Positions 1 to 13,371 of a DNA stretch of 64,000 nt are shown here, one piece after another. How positions within the stretch are numbered: position 1 is the first letter of the stretch; every line of letters starts with the position of its first letter. The stretch spans positions 372,001 to 436,000 of the forward strand of contig JAIVFI010000006.1 of assembly GCA_025558095.1 (NCBI GenBank), given 5' to 3'. The notes under the pieces are model-generated. The model was given only the letters and a program-made list of their open reading frames with translations. It was not told the origin of the DNA and did not search any database. The DNA comes from Hyaloraphidium curvatum. Taxonomy: Eukaryota; Monoblepharomycota; Hyaloraphidiomycetes; Hyaloraphidiales; Hyaloraphidiaceae. A program made the translations under genes and the position numbers.

Positions 1-1923
1 CGAATTCTTTCGCAGACGGTGGGCCTGTTGGGTAGAGCCGGTGCGGCGGAGGCATGGTCGTCCATGGCTGAGAGAGCCCTGGGATCTTGCCACGATGAGC
101 TTGGGGCCCTGCTGCAATGTGTGCAGGAAGGTAGCGTTCAAGCGCCCGGTAGCTTGGTGTTTCCTGACTGAAGGTTCGCCAGAGCAAGCCCACGCCGTTT
201 ACACAGGCGAGCTGCTGTTGCCTCGCCTTGACGACGGATCCGATGAGGAGCTTTTTGCCCTTTTGGAACGTCGTCTTGCGCGAGTTTCATGTTTTTTGCT
301 CCTTCTCTCGAATCTCTATGAACTCGAGCTCGACGTCCATGTGCGGACTCCGGCCGAACGAACTCTGGCACTCCTCTCGAGGATTTTCGCCGTGTCGCCA
401 GCAACTGCACCAAAGTCGGCAGGCTACAAGCTGGAAGCTACAGTGCTTATTGGGTCACTGCCGCGACTCTATCCTTTGTGCACGGAGCTCATGATTGCGA
501 TGTGTTCACGGTGCGCGAGCAGTTCCCTTCCATCCTCGGTTCCGGTCTGATATCGCCATCGCTCGCTCAGAATTCGCGATCTGGTGCTGCAATGTTCATC
601 GGTAACTCGCAATCTCATTCGGCGAATCATTGGGTTTTCCGATGAGAAACCGTGCGTACTTATAAGGCTTTGCATGCGGTCCATTTCTAAAGCACTTTCC
701 AAACTCCAGCCTCCTTCGCCATGCTGCGTACACGTTGGTGGAGAAGGTGGCGATGGAGGCGGGCGTGGGTTGCCTTTACGTCGTCGTCGACACCATATTG
801 GAGTCAGTTCTTGGGGATCTTGGACTTATTGCAAACAGCGTTGCGGCCCTTCAGCGCGACACAGAGGCCCGCTTGTCAGCAACGGATGTCGGTGGGAAAC
901 GATCAGCGGACAAGGGGTCAGCGACTTTAGCCGCAGGTCGACCAAGGTTGTGTCAGCGCTCGGTGAAGACTGGAGTGCTAGCTGCGCGTGCAGCAGCCGC
1001 CTTGGTCGCGTGCATGGGCACGGCGCTCGATAGCGAGCTGCGCGCTGAACTGGATTCGCTGGTGACCTCTATGCTATTTCAAGCTACCGATCAGCTTCCG
1101 TCCGAGCTTGCTGTGGAGCTTTTACGCTACTGTTCCATTTCATGCTGCTGCAGTGGTGCTGCGCTTCCGAGCCATCTCACGTCTGCGGCGCAGCTTACTC
1201 TGTCGGGATCGCATAGCGCAATACCCGAGGTGCGTCTCTCTTTTGCAAGGGTTCGAAATTCGCAACCCACATACCATTCAGATACGAGCGACGTCGAATG
1301 ACATCGTGTTGCGGCTCGATCCGCTGTTCCGGCCCAGATTACCACCGCTGCAGCGCGTCGAAGAGGCCAATGCGTACGGCGTGGCCCCTACTCCCGCTGT
1401 CACTTCGCAGTCGTTGCAGGCAACAGAGGCGTTCGGTCTCCCGTCTTCGCTGAACGCAGTCGCCTTAGCGACCGCGGATCCAGAGACCAGCCTCGGGACA
1501 CCGGCGCAACCGCGGGGGGGAAAAGGACCGGATCCCGATCGAACCGAAGTCGGCGGGCAGCCGTTGCCGCCGTTCGACGCTGGAGAGCAGCTCGCAGGGA
1601 CGAGGGACGGTCGTTCCAGCGCCATTGCTCGGGCAAACGGTCCGCAGACAAACAGAGGCACTACGGGGTTCGCCGAGGCGTCGAGCATAGAGCTGGATGT
1701 CGCTCGTCCCGCTTTTTCGACTCAAACGCCCCTGGTTGCCACGGAGCTCACGAAGCCCGAACCAGTCAAGCCAGCCTCCGGAGCAGCGGCCAGTCACCGA
1801 GAGCGAGCCGGCATTTCCTTTGCGGACGATGACTCGGATTCGGACGTGATTCCGGACATTGTGTTGCACGGATCGGGCGATGATTCGGACGAAGGCGAAG
1901 ACCGGGATGAGATGGCGGACTAG
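1..1923 (+). CDS. RIX1/PELP1-like pre-rRNA processing protein (5' partial, tentative)
   Basis: A spliced gene enters from the left edge. Readable pieces lie at about 180-480 (helical, with a stretch like 'LLSRIFAVSPATAPKSAGYK' followed by 'GSLPRLYPLCTELM'), about 735-1190 (alpha-helical, Ala/Leu-rich) and 1190-1923. The last piece reads LQGFEIRNPHTIQIR then LDPLFRPRLPPLQ before a Ser/Pro-rich region and an acidic tail ending SGDDSDEGEDRDEMAD. The order of helical repeats, an 'RP.LPPLQ' element and an acidic C-terminus resembles RIX1/PELP1, a scaffold of the Rix1-Ipi complex in 60S ribosome assembly. This is a resemblance judged by eye, not a diagnostic motif. Frames change at least twice, so several introns are needed. 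It converges on the condensin gene, whose stop is 66 bp away. Confidence 0.35.
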
Positions 1924-1989
1924 CTCAATTGAAAATCCGTGTTCGGATACCTCAAGCTCCCATGCACAAGACTTTCGCGTCGATCCGCA

Positions 1990-4900
1990 TCAATCTTCGC
2001 CCGTCGACTGGTCGCTGTCCTCATCCGAGGAATCTTGGGCATCATCGCTGTCTTCCTCTACATCCGAGTCCGATGCGACCGGTTTGGATTTACGAGCGCG
2101 TGAAGGGCGCGATCGAACAGCTGTTGGTTGCGAGTTAAGAGCGCATCCAAGGCATTCGAATGGCTGTGACCTACCCTTCGGGCGGGGCTCCTCGTCTGCC
2201 GACTCCGCTGCTGCGGCCTTTGATTTCCGGGGGCGGCCCTTCGGCTGCACCGGGGCCTCGTCGTCGCCCTCGATCTCGAGTCCGTACAGGTTCTGGATCT
2301 CGGAACGGAACTCTGTGATGTCTTTCATGTCCGCTTCGCTCAAGATGGGTTCATCGCTGTCCAGTTTGAGGAGTGCGGCGGACAACCTTCGAACACGCGG
2401 GTGATGAGATTTGGTCCATGTTCCACACTACGCCAGCTTACTTCTTGAGCGCGTTCAAAGCCGTGGTGTCGTTCGTGAGCTGCTTGAGCCGCTCCACAGC
2501 GGCCAACAGCTTCTTCAACGTCTTGAGCGAGCCGGCCGTCTCCAGGTCCATCTTGGCCAGGACTTGGCACGTCACTTTCCGGATGGAAGCGGATCTCGTA
2601 GAAAGCAGCTTGTGCACAAGTTCAAGAGCGACCTCCAAGTGCAAGTTGGGCTGGACGTCCTCAGCACCAGGTTGGAGCTTGCGAACGTCGATCCAATCCA
2701 GGAGCTGCTGACCAATCAGCAATGGCGAAGTCATCGTCCCTTGGCTCTGCTTGTCTAGCCTCTTGTAGATGGAAAGGAGCTCCATCCACAATGTAGTAAC
2801 GATCTGCGGAGGCCATTTAGCGCAGCGGCGGAAGCTAGCAATGCGATGCCCACTTTGGCGAGGCTGCTTTTGGCTCGGGGCGAAGATTGCGGATAGATCT
2901 CGAAGAAAGCGCTAAGGCATTGCCGAAGCTTCGCATTGTTTGCCGTTGCGGGATGGAAGAACAAGCTTGCGAGAAAGTGAAGTGTCTGGGGACGGAGGTT
3001 GGCCAAGGCGCGTCAATTCGGTCTTCGTGCAACCGACCCTTTCGTCGTTAATCTGCCCGGCGAGTATGAGCTTGGCGACTCCGTGGACGGCGGTCGTGTG
3101 AACGGCCTCGGAAGACGCCCCCTCGACGGCCGAAAGCAAAGGTTTCAAAGCATCCCCTGCGACGCCCCTGCCCATGCCCGAAGCGCCGTGGAGTGCAATG
3201 AGGTCGCACATTGTCCTCAGGCAAAGAGTTCGAACGTCCGAATCCTCCGAGCTGCCGAAAGTCTCACGGAACATCGGCATGTACTCGACGGCAAGACCCT
3301 GCGGAACGGTCAGCCATCGCAAGAACGTCAAGACGACGTGACGTCGTCGCACCTGGTCCAGCAGGCAGAACAGAGCCAAGCAGTGGAGGCTCCGATACTG
3401 GATCGATAGTATGGACTCATCGCCGATCCTTGTCGCGGGTATCACAAGCTCATTGAGCAGGCCCACGAGCGATGGCAACGAGCTCAGGTCGCCGTCCAGC
3501 TTCTCCAATACGCAACGGATGATTTCAAGGCCACGATTGATGGCTTCCATCTTCAGTATGTACCGTTCTGCGTCGCCCATATCGCCATCTTCGGCGGCAT
3601 CTTGCGAAGCACTGGGCGGTTCGCTGTCCGAAATGAGATCGGTAATGGTCTCCACAACAATCCGCGCGAAGTCTCGTTCGTCGAATGCCGTCTTGCGCAT
3701 GACTTCCACGACGGTCGGCAGGTGCATCTCATCCAGGAGGTTGGAACCGAGCATTGTACCTGCAGCATATTCTGAGTGACAGTCACCACGAACGGGGGCC
3801 AGGGAACCCTACGCAATGCCGCAAACATGTTCCGGCGGCCGACTTCGTCGGAGTAATCCAAGAGCAGAGCAATTCTCAGAAGCTGCGTCAGAACGAAGTC
3901 GTATCCGACTTTGGAAAGCTCGATGTCGTCCTCCGTCATTGCCGTTGACGAATCACCGGTCCCCACCGAGAGCTGGAAGTACTTTTCGATGCGCGAAACG
4001 TGCGCCGATACCTCGGGGATCAGCTCGTCGATGGCGTCCTGCTTCCCACCCGCCGCCTGCTGCTCGCAGTAGACGGCGAGAATGAGTGCCACCTCGGGCA
4101 ACAGATCATCCCAAATCGACTCTGAGAAGTGACAGCGTCAGCCGAACTTCAGCGGGCCAGGGGAACCGGACAGACCGTCGTTTGGCGGCGTGAAGTTCGG
4201 GCTCGACCTGAGGAAGGCCTTGATTGCGTGCTCGGCCACCGAGGGATTCGAGACGACGTCGAACTGCGCGAGGAAGCTAACGAGGTTGTTGCCACTCTGC
4301 TTGATCCAGCGTTCGGACAAGAGCTTGCCGCAAGCCTTTTGCACCGCCGCTTCTCTGCGAAAAGTGTCATCCCTGGTTGAAGCATGAAAGGGTGCCGTTG
4401 CCACGCACCGGTCCATCAAGCCCTGCACCAGCACCCTCTCCCTTTCATCCAGCGAAAGGTGATCCATCGTGATCTCGTCCCCGAACAGGACTTTGCTGTA
4501 GAACGACTTCCTCACGTTGACGTCGATGTCCCTGGCCCGCTCCATGAGGTATGGCCGCGAAGAATTGGTCGCTCCAAGGTTCTCCATGACCACTCGACGG
4601 ACCTCACTATGGGCCGCGGTGTTCAAAACGTCCCTAATCCCTGACCAGCAACGCCCGACTTACGCAGACGGGTCGTGCTGCATCATCTCCAGGAGGACCT
4701 CTTCGACCGGCCGCCCCTCTTCGTCTTCGAGGCCCTCCGAAGTCTGCAGGCCGGATATGGCCTTGACGGCCTGAACCCGCACCGCCGGATCCTTCTCCCT
4801 GAGCCTTTGGAAAAGCTGGAGCTTCAGCTTGTTGTAGAGATCCAAGCTGGCGGAAGCGAGGTCAACCAGTGACCGCGGCGTGGTCAGGGACGGCCCACTC

Positions 4901-5458
4901 AATGTCCTGGATAGCACCGATGCTCTCCGCGATCAGCTGGCAGACCCTCATGCGGACATTTTTGTCCTTCGCCTTCAATCCCCGCATTAGGTGCGTGAGT
5001 AGGCGGTGGACGAATCGCGAGGTGAGGCTCTCTCCGTCGTCCGAGTCCCCGTCCTTCTTGTCCGCCGAATCTGCCGTGTCCCAATGAGCACGCGGCCGAG
5101 CGACGCGTTGAAAGCATCTTGCCTCCATCTTTCTCGGCAGCAAACTTGACGTACTGGGCCACGAAGCGAATGACCCGGTCGGCCACGCCCGCGCCCTTCT
5201 TTATGGGAAGAGCGAGGTTCAAGTTCCGCAGAAACTCCTCGTTGAAAGCGCGTTCGCCCGCAGTATCCTTCGACAGCCGCTGCTGGTACTTCCACAGAGC
5301 GGCGGCGTTCTTCCGGTGTTTGGAGATGCTCGTTTGGCAGTCCTTCGGAGCGGGAGCCACTCAGGTCGGCAGCCGTCCGCGCCGGGCACCGCCCGCGCCG
5401 AAACGGCAGCGCGTACCTGGAAGATCTGCCGGACAGCCTCCGTCGTCCGCACGTCCAT
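1990..5458 (-). CDS. YCG1: Condensin complex subunit 3 (CAP-G/Ycg1/Cnd3 family)
   Basis: This is the HEAT-repeat subunit of condensin, which binds DNA together with the kleisin and helps compact mitotic chromosomes. The start MDVRTTEAVRQIFQ is at 5458. Intron 1 (donor GTACGC at 5416, acceptor near 5346) leads into DCQTSISKHRKNAAALWKY. Family blocks include an NLALPIKKGAGVADRVIRF segment, VSNPSVAEHAIKAFLRSS and LLLDYSDEVGRRNMFAALRR, the last being a hallmark CAP-G motif. A strong GTAAGC donor near 2440 joins the LTNDTTALNALKK end to a final acidic, Lys/Asp/Ser-rich tail that stops at 1990. That tail contains one more in-frame intron of about 54 nt (GTAGGT...CTTAAC...CAG, about 2115-2168). Several further introns are implied by frame changes. 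Confidence 0.88.
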
Positions 5459-5591
5459 ATTAGGGCCGTGGGAGCGAGCGAATTTGGGGAAATCAAGTCC
5501 GGACTGCCTATCGGCTGACTCAACCACCCACTGGTCGGTCACAAAGAGTGTATTGAAGTAACGATATCAAAATCCATCATCTGAAAAAGCT

Positions 5592-7579
5592 TCAATTTCC
5601 GCCCAATGCCGCGTTCGGGTTCCGGGTCAACAGGGCCTGCAATGCGGCAGGTGTAGCCGCCAACTGGTTGCTCTGCTGCAACAGCACCTGCTGTATCGCA
5701 ATAGGCTGCTGGGTCCTCATGTAGCTTTGGGGAACGATCGAATCTCGCCCGGGCGTGGCCGCCACCACGCCCCGCAGGTTCGATTGCGAGCCACCGCCGG
5801 AACCGACGGAAAGCTGGCCTGCCGAAAGCTCCTGCTGCACCTGCGCTTGCGGACGGGCTTGCAGAAACAGCTGCGAAGCGGAGTGGCATCAGAAAGAAAC
5901 CGCGCAAAGCAGGTGCACCACCGCAGACCTGTGACGCAACGTTCTGGGTTTGCTGCTGAGCTCCCGCGCCAAGCTGGTGGAGCGTACTGGCAATGTTCGC
6001 CTGCGACGGTGATTCAGTCCCCAACGGCGTGGCGAATGCTGCATATGCCGCTGGCGCGGATGCGATTGCAGCCGCGGAACCCTTGTCGCCGAACGAGGGC
6101 GCCGCAAAGTCAGTCATGACCTGACCCCTCTCGATCAGGAACGGCGCCATGTTCTTGAGGAACATCTGCGCCGCCTCCTTGTTGCCGAGCCCAAACCTGC
6201 GGGACGCGTCAGCCTGTCCGCCGAGCGTCTATGGTCCAACACTCACTGCAACGTGCCGCCATTGATGGCAGTATCCGGCACCGTCCCCCATCGGAGAACC
6301 GCCGAGTAAGGTCCGCCTTGCTGCCTTTCGTAGATGTTGAGGATGGTGTAAAGCCTGACGTCGTTGCCGGCTTCGTCCTTGCCGTGCTTGCGCTCGAATC
6401 GAATCGACCGGACGTTTCGAAGGTTGTTCGCGACGAGGAGCGGCGGGCCGGTCCGCTGCTTCTTCTTGCTGTCCACCGCGGCTCCGTAAGCAAGCGGTTC
6501 CCGGTCCGCCTCGGCCTTCTGCCTCCGCCACTCCTCAACAAAGGCAAGCTTGCGGAAACTGCGAGAAGTGTCAAGCCAATAGAGCGCTCACGATCGTGGG
6601 AGAACTTACGAGGGGTAGAACTCTGGCTTGTGCTGAATGGGAACGCTTAACCGGCCGCTCGGAATTCCGTGAACCGCGACCCACGTTGTCCATCACCGTC
6701 ATCATCTGCAGGTTCTCCCTCTTGCTCGTCTCCGCTTCTTCCTTCTCGTCCCAATCCCGTGGCCGCTTGCGAGTCGCAATAGAGTCCTTGCGGCGGTTGA
6801 AGTTGATCAGGTTGGCGATCCGTACGACGTCAGTGGTAGGCTCCAGGCATATCGGCGGCTGCGTCGCGAGCTAGATACCAAGGTCAGAGCCAGAAAGGTA
6901 CGCAGCGGTGGGCGGACACACGAGAATAGCTCGCTCTACTTCCAAAGCCTTGTCCTCGGACCAGTCCGTGTGATTCGCCTGTTCGTTCAGCAGGCACACA
7001 TCCGCCCAGAGGGTGTTGGTCGTTGGCCGGAGGTAGGCGCGAGTAACCCGGTGCGGACTCGGGTCGCCGAGCGCACCCTGGCCCAGTGGTCTAGGCGCCA
7101 TGAGAGAGCCCATTGTGCTCGTCCGGTAGTCGTAGATGTCGACGACCACGCTCCCTGGAATCGCAGCCGGGTGAGCGAGCAAGCGTGGATTTCTCGAGCC
7201 AGGTATCCCGACCCTCATGAAAGCGGCAACCGAGACTGTCAAAGAGATCAACAAACTCCGCTGGCAGCCGCTCGTCGCAAATGGCCTCCAGCAGCGCCCG
7301 TAATGGCCCGTTGTACTGGTGCGTCCCCGACTGCGGGCCCGGGAATGTCAAGGCGATAGACATTCGGGGCCAAACGACTCCAACCTCGGAGCCCAGGGTG
7401 AAATGATTAGGATAAAGGCGGACTATAAACGAGGGAGGACTGCTCGCTTCCGCCGTGGCAGCGCCTTGTCCCAAGTCCTCGGACTCGGGCGCCAGGTGCT
7501 CTAGCAGGGCCGTCCCTGGCACCGGGCCATCTCCACCAGCTACGATCTTTTGAAGCGCTGCCTGGATGGCCCCCGCCAT
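5592..7579 (-). CDS. SPT20: SAGA complex subunit SPT20
   Basis: SPT20 is a structural subunit of the SAGA transcription coactivator. The start MAGAIQAALQKIVAGG is at 7579. The conserved SPT20 core is visible in order: a FIVRLYPNHFTL segment with NGPLRALLEAI (about 7250-7460), VVVDIYDYR with LRPTTNTLWADVCLLN (about 6960-7150), a charged RKRPRDWDEKEE stretch (about 6750-6780), and YTILNIYERQQGGPYSAVL followed by RWGTVPDTAINGG (about 6245-6350), which is the diagnostic C-terminal motif. The end is Gln/Ala-rich, with a final intron (GTCTGC...TTCGCAG) before the exon ending NPNAALGGN at 5592. Its start lies 95 bp from the divergent CBF5 start, so the two probably share a promoter. Confidence 0.88.
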
Positions 7580-7674
7580 GGTCGACCGTTGATGCTCGGG
7601 TCGAGTTGAGAGCGCAACCCGGCGCACAGAGCCAGTCAATCAACCAAACACTCTCCCCGGGCGCATCCCCGCCA

Positions 7675-9402
7675 ATGAGTGAGAAGAAGGGAAAGCACAA
7701 GGGCGGGGACTCGAAGGGGAAGACCGACGATGGCGCAGACTACGTCATAAAGCCCGAACAGTCGACGCCGGCGTTGGACACTTCGAAATGGCCGCTGCTG
7801 CTCAAGGTGGGCCGCGTCGGTCTGCATCGCGCGCCTGCGTCGCCGACGTCCTCGGGGATTAGAACTACGACAAGCTCAATGTGCGGACCGGTCACTACAC
7901 GCCGATTCCGAGCGGCTCGTCGCCGCTAAAGCGCGAGCTGTCGGAATACATTCGGTGCGCCCTCGCGCTCGCGGGCCTTCCTCCAGCGCTGATGCCGGAC
8001 TCGATTAGGTACGGCGTCATCAATCTGGACAAGCCGGCCAATCCCTCGTCGCACGAGGTCGTTGCCTGGATCCGTCGCATCCTCCGGGTGGAAAAGACCG
8101 GGCACAGCGGCACGCTCGACCCCAAAGTCACCGGGTGCCTCATCGTCTGCATCGACCGCGCGACGCGGTTGGTCAAGTCGCAGCAGGGAGCGGGCAAGGA
8201 GTACGTGTGCGTCCTCCGACTTCACGACAAGATTGCTTCTGAGAAGAAGCTGCAGTCGGTGGGTCGATTTCCGCGGCTTCTGGGCTGCCTGCTCACCGGG
8301 CGTTCCCATCTTCAGGTCATTGAAACGTTGACCGGAGCTCTCTTCCAACGGCCTCCTTTGATCGCTGCCGTGAAGCGCCAGTTGCGCATCCGGACGATCT
8401 ACCAGTGCAAGCTCATCGAGTTCGACAACGACCGACATTTGGCCGTGTTCTGGGTCAGCTGCGAGGCCGGAACGTACATTCGTACTCTTTGCGTCCACAT
8501 GGGGTTGCTGCTGGGCGTCGGCGCTCACATGCAGGAGCTTCGCCGGGTTCGGTCGGGGGCAAACGGAGAGCAGGACGATATGGTCACGATGCACGACGTC
8601 TTGGACGCGCAATGGCTTTATGACAACACGCGGGACGGTGGGTTTTTCGGGTTTTCCATTTTCGAGTCTTGATCGTGCTGTTTTCAGAGTCCTACCTGCG
8701 GCGTGTCATACGGCCTCTGGAATCCTTGCTCACCACATACAAGCGGATCGTCGTAAAGGACAGCGCAGTCAATGCCATCTGCTACGGAGCGAAGCTCATG
8801 ATCCCGGGCTTGCTGCGGTTCGAGCAGGGCATCGAGGTGAACGAGGAGGTCGTCCTCATGACCACGAAAGGCGAGGCCATCGCCCTTGGCATCGCCCAAA
8901 TGAACACGGCGGTCATGGCGACGTGCGAACACGGTGTTGTTGCCAAGATCAAGCGGGTGATCATGGAGCGCGACACCTACCCCCGGAGATGGGGCCTGGG
9001 ACCGAAAGCGCAGGAAAAGAAGGTACGGTATGCCTAGCCCATATCGCGAACGGAGCTTGATTTGCTGGTCGCCGTCAGAAAATGATCAAGGACGGCAAGC
9101 TGGACAAGTACGGGCGGGCAACTGGCGACACGCCCGACGATTGGAAGCAGAGCTACGTGGACTACGCCAACTCTGCGGGGCAGCCGCCGTCAGCGCCTAC
9201 TCCGAAAGCCGATCTGAAAGCGGGCAAGGAATCCAAGCCCGCCGCCGAAGGCACGGAGAAGAAGCGGAAATCCGAAGCTGCCCCGGATGATGAGGCGGAG
9301 CGCAAGCGCCGGAAAGAGGAGAAGCGAGCCGCTAAGGAGGCCAAGAAGGCGGCCAAGAAGGCCAAAACCGCTGCAGAAGAGGATGACGAGGACGACGAAT
9401 GA
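7675..9402 (+). CDS. CBF5: H/ACA snoRNP pseudouridine synthase Cbf5 (dyskerin)
   Basis: Cbf5 is the catalytic subunit of H/ACA ribonucleoproteins, converting uridine to pseudouridine in rRNA in the nucleolus. The start [11 protein letters not shown] is at 7675. The N-terminal dyskerin box ([20 protein letters not shown]) is followed by [18 protein letters not shown] and the catalytic [11 protein letters not shown] motif (Asp in GTLD). The TruB core continues with [20 protein letters not shown] and [18 protein letters not shown] domain follows ([15 protein letters not shown], about 8770-9000). The C-terminus is a Lys/Glu-rich tail ending EEDDEDDE. Introns fit at 7807-7862, 7955-8008, about 8260-8318, about 8637-8686 and about 9022-9079. 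Length and domain order match the family. Confidence 0.95.
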
Positions 9403-9588
9403 AGGATGCATGTGGTGACAACTGAGTCTAGAAAACGTCAACGAAGCATCATTGAAGTCAGTGCAAGACATCGTCCCACGTCCGCCCCTTCACAGCCTGG
9501 AGATCAGAAGAATTCGGGACTTTGCCCGCTCTGTAGTATCCTGCCGCAACCTGGGAGGAAACAAGGGGGTTCAGCGTGGAACTTTCGT

Positions 9589-12754
<3,166 letters not shown>

Positions 12755-12879
12755 AATGAGATGGTGTACGTCGCATCTTGGTGTGGCGACGAGGAAGTGC
12801 CAGTAAAGCTGACAAGCCGGTCGCGACACGCGGAGGTGAACGCGGCAGCCGCTGTTCAACTGAATCGAGGCCCTTGCCG

Positions 12880-13135
12880 CTATGCATTGTTCTTTTTGGA
12901 GCTTTCAAAGCTCTTGCTTTGCTCCATCAAGTATTGAGCGAGCCACTCCAGAGGTTTCGCGGGCCTGCGGAGGACGGTAGACGGAGAGCGTCAGAGCGAG
13001 TACGGCGAACCCCATCGCGACGCACCGCTCATGAACCAGATTTTTCAGTCCGTCCAGAAGCGTCGGTACGACCGTCTGGTCCAGGTACTGGCGGGGGGGA
13101 AGGTTCTGGAGGTCTGGCTCCGTCGAGATGCTCAT
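12880..13135 (-). CDS. SDC1: DPY30/SDC1, subunit of the COMPASS H3K4 methyltransferase complex
   Basis: This small protein carries the Dpy-30 dimerisation motif: LPPRQYLDQTVVPTLLDGLK then NLVHERPAKPLEWLAQYL. The helical pair docks on the Ash2/Bre2 subunit of COMPASS. The start MSISTEPDLQNL is at 13135. One intron (GTGCGT...CTCCGCAG, about 12958-13028) splices LVHER to PAKPLEW, restoring the canonical 'RP..(F/W)LA.YL' end. The protein ends MEQSKSFESSKKNNA at 12880. Length (about 60 residues) and motif fit the family closely. Confidence 0.9.
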
Positions 13136-13266
13136 AGCGGAAAGAGGGCCCGGATCCTGCGGGCGGACCACATGGACGCGTCTGTTAGCTCCTCAACGAT
13201 GCATGAGACACGATAAAAGCGCACTTGCGAAGCCATGGCGAAGAAGGTGAGGTCGGGACTGTCTCG

Positions 13267-13334
13267 GGTTGAACTCGTTTCGAACCATCATCATCAGAAG
13301 CGCCCCCCCGTCCTCTCGGTTGAACTCGTTTCGA
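13267..13334. repeat. 17-bp direct repeat, two copies 51 bp apart
   Basis: GGTTGAACTCGTTTCGA occurs exactly at 13267-13283 and again at 13318-13334, and both copies are followed by a related A/T-C-A tract. It lies between the DPY30 start and the tricalbin stop. It could be a promoter element for DPY30 or the trace of a small duplication. The function is unknown. Confidence 0.7.
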
Positions 13335-13371
13335 GCTATCAAGAAACCATCTACTCACATCGGAACAATGT

